64,000 nucleotides of DNA from Lodderomyces elongisporus. Lineage: Eukaryota > Ascomycota > Pichiomycetes > Serinales > Debaryomycetaceae. Position 1 is the first letter of the stretch. Each line of letters opens with the position of its first letter. Location of the stretch: positions 1,698,507 to 1,762,506 of the forward strand of contig NC_083677.1 of the NCBI RefSeq assembly GCF_030384665.1, in the 5' to 3' direction. The position numbers and the translations under genes were made by a program. A model generated the notes under the pieces. The model was not told the DNA's origin and made no database searches. It was given only the letters and a program-made list of their open reading frames with translations. Below are positions 22,110-33,638 of this stretch, piece after piece.

Positions 22110-22682
22110 TCAAAGACCTAGTCTTTTCTCTACTTCATTATGCATATCCGGTACGGTATTTCCATGGTTGAGTATACCGTTGGGGTAGACGTCTTCCCAA
22201 TCCACACTCAGATCCTTTCCCAAAAGGACATCTCTGTGCATTATGCTACTACCACCTAAACAGTCAGGCTTGAAGTCAGTGTTTTCCACAATTGCCAATT
22301 CCATAGATCTTTTTATTGGGTCGCCTGCACCAAACATACGCCTATATGTCTCCAATCTTGAATCTTGCTGTGTTTGTTCCCAACTAGTAACACGCGACTG
22401 TAATGGGTGGAGATTATTGATTTTAGATGAGATATTCACTGGCCCCGACTGGTTATGCAATGTTTCCGATAATGCTGGCGTGCTTTTAGCGGCAGCCTGT
22501 TGAATTGAGGAAACTTCTGATTCCCTTGAATCATTGGGGATAATACGTAATGACTAGTGACGAGTAAGTTAGTATTAATTTTTTGAAATGGGTAATTTGT
22601 GATTCTTTTTGATATCTTTTTTTTTCAATTAACTTTGGAGTCTTGAATTATGGATTGATCCTCGTGCGAGTTAACATACCAT
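22110..22682 (-). CDS. UMP1: Proteasome maturation factor Ump1 (two exons)
   Basis: A 148-residue protein after splicing. Exon 1 is only the ATG codon (22680-22682); exon 2 is 22110-22553. The intron (22554-22679, 126 bp) has 5' GTATGT, branch site TACTAAC (22568-22574) and 3' TAG. Conserved Ump1 features are the N-terminal IIPND, HPLQSRVTSWE, FGAGDPIKRSMELAIV, HRDVLLGKD and DWEDVYP. Ump1 is the chaperone of the half-proteasome and the first substrate of the finished 20S particle. Without splicing the frame has no ATG. Length equals yeast Ump1, and the junction gives M-S-L-R-I-I-P, matching the family's N-terminus. Confidence 0.92.
22554..22679 (-). other. UMP1 intron
   Basis: Donor GTATGT directly follows the start codon, branch site is TACTAAC and acceptor is TAG twelve bases after the branch site. 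All three match yeast spliceosomal consensus. Confidence 0.9.
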
Positions 22683-24104
22683 TGTTGATACTGATAAATA
22701 GGAGAATAATGATAATGATGGTTATCGATGTTTTGTGTGAATGAGGTGAATCGTGCCTTTAATTCTTGAAGAATGGCAAATCCGCAGTTGTAAGTTTCCA
22801 TGTTAGATATATTTGTTGGAATAAGCACACGACCTGCTTTTTCTTCGTTTTTTATTTTTTATTTTATTTTATATTTTTTTTTCTTCCAGTGACAGTGCTT
22901 CTCTATCAAATTCCAGTAAAGAAAAGAAGGCACAAGGTCACTATGTTAGAGAACAGCATCATTGTCGACAACCATTTCACACAACGAGCTTGACACAAAA
23001 AAATAGTAATTTATGAGCTAATCTAAGAAGTGTGGTGAAAAAAAATTGAGGTATATAAGGTGTGATTGTCAAAAATCGATTTGTTTTCCAAAACTTTCAC
23101 ACTAGTTCATTTTCTGAAATAGCATTGAATAGTGATTTATTTTGGCTAGCAAGGCAATATTATAAGCTGAATGTTTGGAAAAGTGTCATTCCAATTTATT
23201 TATAAATTTAGTTAGTTGACTCGGATTAAAAGCTTTACCATTAATACAAGGCTATTTGATTTACAGCATAACGCCATACCTTCATGATATCTCAAAGCTA
23301 ATAAAATGTTGCAAAGGAAGGGTTCTTGACACTGAAGAACTACACTCTCTTGTTTGTTTGTTTTTGGTTCTTTTCCTTCTTGATTCTTTATTTTTCTAAT
23401 TTGGTTGCAAAAATTGTTAACCGCTTTTGTGTTATTAATCTTGAGGAATTGACTCAAACATTAAAGAAGATGGCACGAACCAATATCAACGATTAATGGA
23501 AAATCAAAGTTTATATTAAAACCAATCATGCTACAGAAGCTGTTTAAATTGTAAAGAAAACACATCTTTTGTCTTTCTTTTCATTGTTGGTTTCCTTGTT
23601 TTGGTTTATCTCTAAGTTGGGTGAATCAAGTGAACTTGTAAAAAGTTAGATGAAGTTTACGTAACTGAACAAGAGCACTCACTGTCTATATATTGGAAAT
23701 GCTATGCTAGCCACCAAGTTTACTACTTTTTTGATGAAATTTTTTTATTTTGAATGAGTAACATCCTACACCACTTTAACCCACATACACATCTTAAAGA
23801 GAAACATCAATGAGTTACACTTATCCTAGTAAATATATATATATATATATATATTGATCTTGACGACTGAGCTTGGCTGTAGAAGAAGAGGAGATGAAAA
23901 GGTTTCACTTCAAAAAAAATAGGTGAGAAAAAAAACAAGACAAGCGAGAAAAGAGACAATGAAAACAATTGACAGAAGAAGAAAATATATATAGGGGGAA
24001 AAACAAAACTAGTGCACACTCCATCTACTTTTTAATTTTTTTTATATTTCCTTTTTTTTTTATTTTATAATTTTTCAATTATTCTTCACCAACTAAACAT
24101 CAAA
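22683..24104. other. Divergent spacer between UMP1 and MAP1
   Basis: A 1.4-kb AT-rich shared upstream region. GAAGGCACAA (22926-22935) is a near match to the GAAGGCAAAA proteasome element described for C. albicans, on the UMP1 side. A TA repeat occurs at about 23831-23853. No gene is supported. Confidence 0.5.
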
Positions 24105-25217
24105 ATGACAAGTGTTTGTGCAGCCCCACAATGTGGGAAAGAAACTGAGTCTATGTTGAAATGTCCAGTTTGTCTCAAAGATGGCATACATAGTGTATTT
24201 TGCGACCAAAACTGTTTTCGTTCAAGCTATGGAATGCACAAGGCCCAGCACAAATCCGATGACGCTGAGGAATCTTATATACCATTCCCTACTTTTGAAT
24301 TCACCGGTGACGTTAGACCTCACTACCCATTAACACCTCGTCGTGCAGTGCCCAAGCATATCAAGTTGCCAGATTACGCCCAGAATGGTAAACCCATTAG
24401 TGAGATCAAGAATGATCGTATTGGCAAAATTCCTGTATTGACACCAAAGGAGATTACCAAGATTAAAAAAGTTAGCAAGATTGCAAGAGAAATTTTGGAT
24501 ATTACTGCAAGCCACATCCAGCCTGGTATCACTACTGACGAGTTGGACGAGATTTTGCATAGAGAATGTATGAAGAGAAACGCATACCCTTCACCATTAA
24601 ACTACTACAATTTCCCCAAGTCGATATGTACTTCAATCAATGAAGTTATTTGTCACGGTATTCCAGACAAGACCAAGTTGAAGGATGGTGATATCGTCAA
24701 TTTGGATGTGACCATCTACTACTTGGGATTCCACTCCGACTTGAATGAGACATACTACGTTGGTGACAAGGCCAAGGCAGACCCAGATACCGTTAGATTG
24801 GTCGAAACAACTAGAGAATGTCTTGATTTGGCTATTAAGGCAGTGAAGCCAGGTGTTGCATTTAGAGATCTTGGTAACATTATTGAAAAGCATGCATCGG
24901 AAAACAATTGCTCTGTTGTGCGAACATACTGTGGTCATGGATGCGGTACATTGTTCCACTGCCAACCAAATATTCCACACTATGCTAAAAACAAAGCCAT
25001 TGGTATTATGAAACCAGGCCAGGTTTTCACTATTGAGCCAATGCTTAACTTGGGTACATATAAAGATGTGACATGGCCAGATAAATGGACTGCCGCCACC
25101 AAGGATGGTATGAAGTCAGCGCAATTTGAGCAAATGTTGTTGGTGACTGAGGATGGTGTCGAAGTGTTAACTGCTAGAACAGATACCTCTCCTGGTGGAC
25201 CCGTTCCAAGGATATAG
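24105..25217 (+). CDS. MAP1: Methionine aminopeptidase 1
   Basis: A 370-residue cytosolic, ribosome-associated enzyme that removes the initiator Met when the second residue is small. The N-terminal zinc-finger region (about residues 5-46) has the Cys/His pattern CAAPQCGKE, CPVC, FCDQNC and HKAQH characteristic of type 1 eukaryotic enzymes. The M24 pita-bread domain follows with metal ligands in DVTIY, HSDLNETY, GHGCGTLFH, TIEPML and the final QFEQ. All five ligand positions are present. Length agrees with yeast Map1 (387). Confidence 0.97.
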   Translation: MTSVCAAPQCGKETESMLKCPVCLKDGIHSVFCDQNCFRSSYGMHKAQHKSDDAEESYIPFPTFEFTGDVRPHYPLTPRRAVPKHIKLPDYAQNGKPISEIKNDRIGKIPVLTPKEITKIKKVSKIAREILDITASHIQPGITTDELDEILHRECMKRNAYPSPLNYYNFPKSICTSINEVICHGIPDKTKLKDGDIVNLDVTIYYLGFHSDLNETYYVGDKAKADPDTVRLVETTRECLDLAIKAVKPGVAFRDLGNIIEKHASENNCSVVRTYCGHGCGTLFHCQPNIPHYAKNKAIGIMKPGQVFTIEPMLNLGTYKDVTWPDKWTAATKDGMKSAQFEQMLLVTEDGVEVLTARTDTSPGGPVPRI

Positions 25218-25355
25218 ATTATCTTTATATAAAAAGTAGAAGAATCATGACATTATAAAAGTAGCATTTGCGAAGAAGAAGAAGAAAAAAAGAAAAAATA
25301 GAAGAAGAAAGTAAGAAGAAAAGAAAAAACAAATGTCACATTGATTAGCACAAAG

Positions 25356-26162
25356 TTAAAGAATTTCCTTATCACTGATCAAGATATCCAACAATGTAGT
25401 CTCTATCTTTTTGATGGAAGATTGAAACACCTCAAGCTTCTTTTTGAACGAAAAGTTACCTTTCAGACCAATTGCATCATCGAATGAACCATGGTGTATG
25501 GATATCCCCGGATATCGTGTTTGCAAAATGAGGTACTGCTCATACAATACCTTGAGGAATTTGTAGTTCTCCAAAGTATGTTTCATCTGCAAACCTCCGG
25601 CATTGTTTGTAGATTGCAGAATCACCATTCGCATAATTTCTCCAGTGCAGTCAAATAAACCCATTAAAAAGTCAGATTGATCAACAAGCACATTTTTAAA
25701 GTCATCTTCCTCTACTCCCCCTACTTCCTTCTCTACGGAGTTATACTTGAGTTCACTTTTGTTCAAGATAAATGCAACCACTTCTGGTATATCCCCCTCC
25801 ATTACCATGTTGAGACTCTTTACAAACTCTGTATACAGTATCAATTTACCGTGGTATTTATAATAGCCAAATGTGAAAAATTCAATCATTTCCTCAATGG
25901 CTCCCGAAATTGAGCCACGTAGACTCTGGTTGCTCATATAGATGACTTTCACCGTATTCAAATGCTCTCCCATAATCTCAAGGTACAGTGTCAATTCTTT
26001 GATAACAATCTGTTGCGAAATCAGGGTCCTGTGAAGTGTAAATATTGCCTTTTTGGAGTAACTTGTGATTTCCCGGCACGATCGAATCAACTTTTCTCTG
26101 CCATCTTGCTTTTCAAGCAAGCTTTCTCTAGCCGGCTTAAATATAACTTCTTCTAAACTCAT
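25356..26162 (-). CDS. Translin-associated factor X (TRAX) homologue
   Basis: A 268-residue all-helical protein. The N-terminal pattern of Arg-Glu-Ile-Thr followed by SKKAIFTLHR matches the TRAX N-terminal helix (SRDIT..SKRTIFLLHR in animals). The middle segment DFLMGLFDCTGEIMRMVI matches the DYLLGVADLTGELMR signature, and the C-terminus KKKLEVFQSSIKKIETTLLDI matches the last helix. TRAX pairs with translin in the C3PO nuclease, where TRAX supplies catalytic acidic residues; E and D residues occur in the right segment here. S. cerevisiae lacks both proteins. No translin gene is in the window. It is convergent with MAP1 and divergent from CCT6. Confidence 0.8.
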   Translation of the reverse strand: MSLEEVIFKPARESLLEKQDGREKLIRSCREITSYSKKAIFTLHRTLISQQIVIKELTLYLEIMGEHLNTVKVIYMSNQSLRGSISGAIEEMIEFFTFGYYKYHGKLILYTEFVKSLNMVMEGDIPEVVAFILNKSELKYNSVEKEVGGVEEDDFKNVLVDQSDFLMGLFDCTGEIMRMVILQSTNNAGGLQMKHTLENYKFLKVLYEQYLILQTRYPGISIHHGSFDDAIGLKGNFSFKKKLEVFQSSIKKIETTLLDILISDKEIL

Positions 26163-26616
26163 CAGAGGGTATTGAAAAGCGTGTAGAAAATGAATAGAGG
26201 AGAAGAAGAAGAAGCAAATAATTAAAAGCTTGAGTATGTTTTCTCTTTGAAGCCTATTACGATACCCGCTTGGGGGTCGGGCGCAAAAAAGTTGAAAACA
26301 AAAAAGTATAATTCACCCTTCCATCATATTCTACAAAAGACCGCGCGAGAAAACCTCATCAACGCGCAAAAAAAAATGAGAGAGGGAGAGAGAGAAGGGA
26401 AAAAAAAAGTATCATCTTTCTACTCATTCCTTCTGTAAGATTCTGTTCTGTTTCTTTTTTTTTTTTGCGATCTGTGGAAAATAGATACTCACTAAACAGT
26501 TTCTTTAATACAGATCCCTTTTCTTTTCTTTTCCTTTTTTGCCTTGTTCTACATTTCCATTCTTCATTCCTTCAGGTATTGAACAGCAGAGCATCTAACT
26601 ATACTCAAAACACCAG
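26163..26616. other. Divergent promoter of TRAX gene and CCT6
   Basis: 454 bp with a TACCCGC patch near 26270, a purine-rich GAGA run (26377-26397), then T-rich sequence leading to the CCT6 ATG. No gene is seen. Confidence 0.6.
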
Positions 26617-28299
26617 ATGTCTTCTTCAATTCAATTGTTGAACCCCAAAGCAGAGTCGTTTAGACGTGCACAAGCGCTTCAAGTCAATATCAGTGCTGCA
26701 CAAGGGTTGCAACAAGTCCTAGCATCAAACTTGGGTCCCAAGGGTACATTGAAATTGCTCGTTGATGGATCGGGCGGGTTGAAATTGACCAAAGATGGGA
26801 AAGTTTTACTTACAGAAATGCAGATCCAGCACCCCACTGCAGTGATGATTGCTAGAGCAGCAACAGCTCAGGATGAAATTACCGGAGACGGTACCACCAC
26901 CGTAGTTTTACTTGTTGGTGAGTTATTGAAACAAGCAGAGAGATTTATCAGTGAAGGTGTTCACCCTAGGGTCATTGTTGATGGATTTGATGTTGCTAGA
27001 GAGCAGAGTCTTAAATTCTTGGATGGATTCAAACATACATTGGAACAGTTTGATAGAGAGTTTCTTTTGCAGATTGCTAGAACTTCCTTGGTGACCAAAG
27101 TCACGCCGGATCTTGCCGATGTGTTGACACCCATTGTGACAGATGCGGTGTTGACAGTGCAGAATGATGAGCTGGCACTTGATTTGCACATGATTGAAAT
27201 CATGACCATGCAGCATGGAAGTGCACGCGAGACTGAGTTGATCAAAGGTTTGGTATTGGACCACGGTGCTCGTCACCCTGATATGCCCAAGAAGGTGAAG
27301 AATGCACATATATTGATATTGAATGTCTCATTGGAGTATGAGAAAACCGAGGTGAACTCTGGCTTTTTTTACTCGTCTGCTGAACAGAGGGAAAAGCTTG
27401 TTGCTTCAGAGAGAAAGTTTGTTGATGAAAAGTTGAAAAAGATTGTTGACTTGAAGAATCAAGTGTGTGCCGATGTCAATTCAGACCAAGGCTTTGTTAT
27501 CATCAACCAAAAGGGTATTGACCCCATGTCATTGGATGTGTTGGCCAAGAATGGAATCTTGGCGCTTAGAAGAGCCAAGCGAAGAAACATGGAGAGGTTG
27601 CAATTAATTTGTGGAGGTGAGGCACAGAACTCGGTTGAAGACTTGACGCCAGATATTTTAGGATATTCTGGTCTTGTTTACGAAAATAGTATTGGAGAAG
27701 ACAAATTCACATATGTGACCGAGTGCAAAGATGCCAAATCAGCTACTATATTGATTAAAGGTTCTAACCAGCACGTGTTGCTGCAAACCAAGGATGCAAT
27801 TAGAGATGGATTGCGTTCGGTTGCAAATGTTATCAAAGATAAGAGTGTTGTTCCAGGTGCAGGTGCTTTCTGGATGAGCTGTAATAACCATTTACTTAGC
27901 GATAAGCAAATTTTGAAAGGTAAGAACAAGCCAGGTATCCGTGCGTTTGCCGAGGCATTGCTTGTTGTACCTAAAACGTTATCTGCAAATGCGGGATTAG
28001 ATCAATTGGAGACAATATCTACTTGCCAAGACGATATCAACGATGGGCATGTTGTTGGAGTTGATTTAATAAGCGGAGAGCCATTGGATCCTACTGTTGA
28101 GGGTATCTGGGATTCGTATAGGGTGATTAGAAACGCTATTAGCTCGGCAACTGGTATTGCCTCGAATTTGCTCTTGTGTGATGAATTGTTGAAAGCTGGC
28201 AGATCTTCATTGAAAGAGGGTGGCCCTGGTGGACCGGGAGGGCCAGGTGGAGCACCAGGTGGAATGCCTGCCGGAATGCCACCACAAGGTATGATGTAA
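26617..28299 (+). CDS. CCT6: CCT/TRiC chaperonin subunit zeta
   Basis: A 560-residue subunit of the cytosolic chaperonin that folds actin, tubulin and other proteins. Group II chaperonin motifs are intact: [10 protein letters not shown] near the N-terminus, the nucleotide-phosphate motif [15 protein letters not shown], the equatorial VVPGAGAFW and the C-terminal CDELLKAGR. The N-terminal [14 protein letters not shown] is characteristic of the zeta subunit. The last 25 residues are a Gly/Pro/Met repeat (GGPGG units, then MPAGMPP), which is longer and more regular than I would expect for this subunit. The start fits the family. Confidence 0.95.
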   Translation: MSSSIQLLNPKAESFRRAQALQVNISAAQGLQQVLASNLGPKGTLKLLVDGSGGLKLTKDGKVLLTEMQIQHPTAVMIARAATAQDEITGDGTTTVVLLVGELLKQAERFISEGVHPRVIVDGFDVAREQSLKFLDGFKHTLEQFDREFLLQIARTSLVTKVTPDLADVLTPIVTDAVLTVQNDELALDLHMIEIMTMQHGSARETELIKGLVLDHGARHPDMPKKVKNAHILILNVSLEYEKTEVNSGFFYSSAEQREKLVASERKFVDEKLKKIVDLKNQVCADVNSDQGFVIINQKGIDPMSLDVLAKNGILALRRAKRRNMERLQLICGGEAQNSVEDLTPDILGYSGLVYENSIGEDKFTYVTECKDAKSATILIKGSNQHVLLQTKDAIRDGLRSVANVIKDKSVVPGAGAFWMSCNNHLLSDKQILKGKNKPGIRAFAEALLVVPKTLSANAGLDQLETISTCQDDINDGHVVGVDLISGEPLDPTVEGIWDSYRVIRNAISSATGIASNLLLCDELLKAGRSSLKEGGPGGPGGPGGAPGGMPAGMPPQGMM

Positions 28300-28649
28300 A
28301 GTTAGATAGAAGTAATCAAATGTTTCCCCTTTGATCTTTTGTTCTTTTGTTCTTTTATTTTCTTTTAAGAAAAGATGTCTAATAACATCTCGTAAGTGAT
28401 ATTCATTTTGAGCTAGGTGCCCCAACTTTACCTAACTTACTTTTTGTAGCTGTCCGATGTTGTTTTTTTTTAATTATTTTTATTATTATTTTATTTTATT
28501 ATTTTTTTTTGTTAAAGGTTGAAAAAATTTTGGTCTCATGATAGAGAACTATTTAGCCACGAAACCTCAATTCTTTTTTTTTTGTTCTTATTTTTTTTTT
28601 TTATTTTTCTTTCATTCTTTCTATTTTGTTCTATTCGTTTTTGCAGCAA

Positions 28650-28743
28650 ACCTTGATGAATGCGCTAAACATTTAACGCAGCATACGTGAGCGTTCTGAA
28701 TGAGGCTCATGCTTACTAAAATTGAAAACAAGCTGACTAAGGT
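28650..28743 (+). ncRNA. Candidate box C/D snoRNA
   Basis: Within a patch richer in G+C than its surroundings. ACCTT (28650-28654) could pair with AAGGT (28739-28743). The C box is TTGATGA (28653-28659, consensus RTGATGA), with D' CTGA (28696-28699) and D CTGA (28733-28736). Total length of about 94 nt and box spacings of about 35 nt are typical. The rRNA target was not identified, and the first C-box base is off consensus. Confidence 0.3.
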
Positions 28744-29658
28744 CTGATGCTTGAGGTCCGAGGCTAAAGATCCAAAGTTCATGGTCTATTGTACCTGATA
28801 ATAAGGTCCTGTATCGCCCTTTTACTGTTCTTGTTCTTCTTTTGTTTTTTTTTTTGAATTTGAAAGAGGAGGACACAATTGAGAAATGTAAAGTTTTTAA
28901 CTTTTTATGTCTATGGAGCAATAAAAGACAATCTCAGTTAAGGTGTCGTTCACAGCCTAGCTTATTTACTATACTATTCTTGGTGTTGTCCTTCCATCCC
29001 CCCTCCTCCATGTCACTTCACTTCACTTTCCTTCTTCCTCGTTCTCCTCCCCCACAATCAGAATCAAGCAACCGAATAGAAGACACTATTTATGCGCTCA
29101 GGCTTTTCGGATATGTGCGAGTGTGAATGTGAATGTAAGTGTGAAGGTTTACGTCACCGTGAGCACAGTTTTGCCTTTACTTTCTAGCAGAGGAGCATAG
29201 AGATATAAGAAAATGGAAATAAAAAGGTGCCCGCCTTATCAAGATTCAATCTAACTTGACCTGACCTGACCTGACCTGACCTAACCAGTGCAGAATTTAA
29301 CAAAGGAAGATGGCTAGTTGTAGAACTTGCATGTGGAGGCACCTGGATTAATCGCTCGTGCGGGGTATAGCGTCTACCAATTTTACACCGGGTATTTTCA
29401 TGCTGAAGAGCAGGACGAGTTCATTTTTTTTCATTTGGGTGGGGGAGGGGGGGCGGTAAAGGAGCAAAGTGTGAAGAAGGCAGGTGAATGGTAGTTAGGC
29501 AAAGGTACATTATCTTGAATGATGCCGAGTTTGTTATATTCAGGTGCACGTCAACAATTGTTGTGGTTTTGTTTAATTAAAGGACTTTAGCATTAATTAC
29601 TTTGCATAGGTTTTGAGAAACAGGGGGAGAGTAAAGTCAAGTAAAGAGGCACCAATAT

Positions 29659-29684
29659 TGTGTGTGTGTGTGTGTGTGTGTGTG
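29659..29684. repeat. TG dinucleotide repeat
   Basis: About 13 TG units followed by a T run, inside the long region upstream of CZF1. Confidence 0.9.
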
Positions 29685-32600
29685 CTTTTTTTTTTTTTTT
29701 TTATTGTGCTAGAAATTAGTTTTCTGCCTGAGTTGCCGTTCTGATTAGGTCGACTTGTGCACTTGTTGTTGTTGTTGTTGTTGTTATTGTGGTGGTGCTC
29801 GTGGTGCTTGTGGTGCATTTTTAATTCATACTGCATAGTATTTAAATTAAAGCCAATTTTTTTCCAGTTTTATTTGGTTTTCTTTGTTTTTTTTTTCTTT
29901 AATTTTTAAATTTTCACATTTACACAAACTGTTACTGGAACGATATCGGAGCTCAATTGACCAGGTGATGGCCTCCGGTCGGGTATAAACCAAAATGATA
30001 ATAATAATAATAACAATAAAGATGATAATGATGATGATAAGAGAAACTAGGACAAAAAGCAATGGTAACTAGTGTAGAAGAAAAGAGGCATAAGAAGAAG
30101 AATATTTGAGATGATAGAGTTTCACTCATCAAATTTTGAATATGTTCTACTTGTCAATATAACAGCAAACACAAACGCAGATCTCGAAGGGTTGGTTCAA
30201 GTAGCCCACTTACAGTCGCTTAAGGAAATAAACAATTGATGCTGAATCCACTAAAATGACAACAACCAGGTTAAACCTGGAGACAGAGAAAGAACGAGAA
30301 AAAAGAGTAAAGAAGATTAGAAGTACGCGTTTGAGTAAGGGTATGAGTGTTTGTGAGTGTTTGTCAGTGTTGGCGAAATATAAGTACGGTTGAAGAAGGA
30401 AACGAAAAAGTGGCAGTACCTAAAAGTCAAAAAAAAAAGGAAAAAGAAAAAGTAAAAGATGGCAGAGGTTGAGTGTGTTTAATCCAGCAGCAGCAGCAGA
30501 AGCAAGATTGTTGTATTTCCAGTTTATCGACCAGTGCATACGGATATACCTCACCTTCTCCAGGGCAACATTTAAAAACAGAACAAAAAGAAACCAGTAC
30601 CAAACTGAAATTGAAGAAAAAACCACATATCAAGGTATACAGCATTGATCTCTTCGCGTCCAGTGGATGGTTTTCCTTCGGTTTCTTAAAATGAAAACCG
30701 AATCTCAGGTGAGAGGTTGTTAGTTGATTGAGTTTTGATGAGCAATGTATTCTCTAAAACTTGCCTTGTTTGTTAAGCTGCATGAGCAAGGCGATTATAG
30801 ACTCAATAAAGCAATATATCGTTGTTGGTGTTGTCCTTGTTGTTGTCTTTTTGTTTTTTTGGGTGAAATTAAACGATGAATCTCAATAACAAATGCTCTA
30901 GATTATGAATATGAAAACTTTTTTTTTTTTTTACTTCTTCTCATCAACCAGTTTTGTGGTATTGGAGAAAAAAATGCCTTTTGTATTATGCTGGTGCAAG
31001 GCGGCATGATTGGCGCGAAAAATGTGAAATTGTGCTGACAAATTGTTTTTAGTAATAATACATTTGTCTCTTGCAAACTCCTAACCATACTTTTTCTTTA
31101 TGTATTGCAAACATAGAAATGGAAGTTGAACAAAACCAAGTCAGAAACTAAAAACCACAAGAACAATATTTCAAGTAGTAGAGAAGGAGAAGAGGAAGAA
31201 GAAAAAAAGGACAAACTTAAGCAGTCTTTCCCGGCTTGAGGGAAAAAGAGGAGAAGAATTAGTTTGTGTTTGTGTATGTGTTTGTGTTTTAGTATGTTGT
31301 TTTTTTTAAATTTTTCGTAACGGCTCTATCCGTGTTTTGTTTTTTTTGCCATCAGGAGAAGCAATAGTATCAGGATTAAACTATTGACCATCAATATTCT
31401 CCCATTTCTTCCAATTTCTCCCAATTTTCCTATGCTCTTTTTAGTTGAGATCAAGAGTAAACATTTAGTGGGGAGACGTCAATAGCGTAAAGAGCCCGTA
31501 TCCGCGACTTAACCCTTTGAGTAAGTAAATCCCATACACGGTTGGCGTTCTTGCCTAAACTCGGAATATCCCCCCCACCCACCTACCCATCCGCCAATTC
31601 TCAATATTCCTGAGTTTGGTTATATATGTACCTTGAGCTGTTTGCTAACACTCACACACACAATAAAGCTGCCTCTCTCTTCTTTTAATTTACCCTTTTT
31701 TGCTTTACTATGTTTTACTTTGCTTTGTCCATCCTTTCTTTTATGCTTGCGCTAAGGCGAAACAAGCATTGTGCACAAAATAGTTTTGCATGCGCCATAA
31801 TTTTTCCCTTTGATAAGGATAACTACGCCACCCAATTGCACAGTTGGAAGACAACCACTAGAAACAACAACAACAACAACAAAAACAACAACTAACAAGG
31901 ATTTGGAATGGAAGCCATAACAAGTACTTCGTGTTAAGTGCATGTCAGGCGTCTAGAATTTATTCGTAAAGGATGCACAGAAATGAATTCAAAAACATAT
32001 CAGTATCGATTGGAGTATATAGTTGTTGATAATTCCTCCTCTTCTTACTACTCTTTCTTCTCATCCTTTTCCCTTTTTTTGAAAGCTCTAGTTTGATCAA
32101 ATATTAAGGAAACCTTCCATTACATCAACAACTAGCGTTTGTCACTTTATCACTGCATCACTCACATCCAGTAGTTTTAAAAGTGCTAGTTGAGTTTTGA
32201 TTCAAGTCAATCCTTTTATCAAAAAAAAAAACAGAAAAAATTAAACCAAAGTATAAACAATCAAAAAAATTGCAAACTAAAATTTGCAAACTAAAGACAT
32301 CAACCAATATCTAATTATTTGTCTTTCTATACAAACCTTTTTAATTTTTTTATAACAGAATTCTCATCTGCATATAGCAAATTAAAAAACTGATTTCAAT
32401 TCACTAAAGAGTTTTAGCAGAACCGGATTCCAACCAAAGGAAGGAGGAACAAACAAACAAATATCAATATAAAAGAACAATATAATTTCACATCTCAGAA
32501 ATTAGTTTTTATTTTTATATGGAAGTGGAATATTGAAGTCAAAGTAAGAATATAACCATCCATTAAATAAACCAAAACAATTTTGTTTCAACCAGAACTT

Positions 32601-33638
32601 TTTTTTTTTTACTTTCAGTGTAAAAAGGTTTCTTTCTTTTCTATTTTTTTTTTTTCATAAACCAGTTTTTGGGGGGTTAAACAACCGATAAGGTTTAATT
32701 ATTTTCCAATTTACACATTTGCAGAATAGATACACTACTTTGCAAAGTTACCTGCATCAAAGCGAACGTCACATTTTGGTCACAGCAAAACCTTCTTTTC
32801 AGAAAAAAGAAAGTAAAAAGAAAAGGAGAAGAAACAATCAATATACAGTGTATTGTGGATTTGTATTAGTATAATTGCTAAGCAAAGTTTTACGAGCCAG
32901 GTTCAATAATTCACCAACAGGAATTGGTACTTATATAACCAGATCTTGCATAAGTAGATTTAAATTGAACTTCATAGTCATCGAAAAAAATAAAAACAAA
33001 ATTTGAGAATACTTCAACTGCAGTCGTACCTCGAGGTCATTGAACAGGAATCTACTGCATACTAGAAAACGAAACTCCTCAATTTATCATTAAAGTTTCA
33101 GTGCACATTTTTTTCAGCAAAAGGATTCATTACAAGGAGTAGTGAAAAGAATAACCTTTAGGGAAAAAAATACAATTTAGAAAAATAAAAGCAATTGAGG
33201 AACAATCCAATCTACAAGGATTCCTATCATTAAAAAGGTTATTGAATCGCATAGACGAGATTTTTTTTTCTTTCTTTCTTTCTGATTTTGTAAAGAAGCT
33301 GATAATATCCACCCTTGAAAACATATAAATATATATTCACATATTTGTCTATATATATATCCATAAATTTTCTTTCAAGGATATAAAATTGGAAAAAAGA
33401 AAATAAGGGAAATCTGTGTGCAAAAACAAGAGCCTATCTACTTTTACTAGAATTTGAGACTTGCCATCCTACTATTAAAACAGTTCTTACTCAAAAGATT
33501 CCACTGTTTTTATTTTCAACCCATTTTTCACCAAAACAGTTTACACATTTTTTTTACCATACCTACATTTGAAGGATCTTGCACAGAAAAAAAACACAAA
33601 AAAACTATACTCAAATTCACAATTTTTAATCAGCAAAG

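Larger units (their letters stand above)
28300..33638. other. Very long gene-free region upstream of CZF1
   Basis: 5.3 kb without a supportable protein gene. It includes a candidate C/D snoRNA (28650-28743), five CTGAC tandem units (about 29256-29285), a G-quadruplex-type tract (29437-29453), a TG repeat (29659-29684), TTG/TAA/CAA triplet repeats (29763-29790, 29998-30016, 31863-31890) and many A/T runs. The last 1.5 kb or so is A-rich with few G residues, as in yeast 5' untranslated leaders. A long CZF1 promoter and leader is the likely reason for the gap. Confidence 0.5.
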
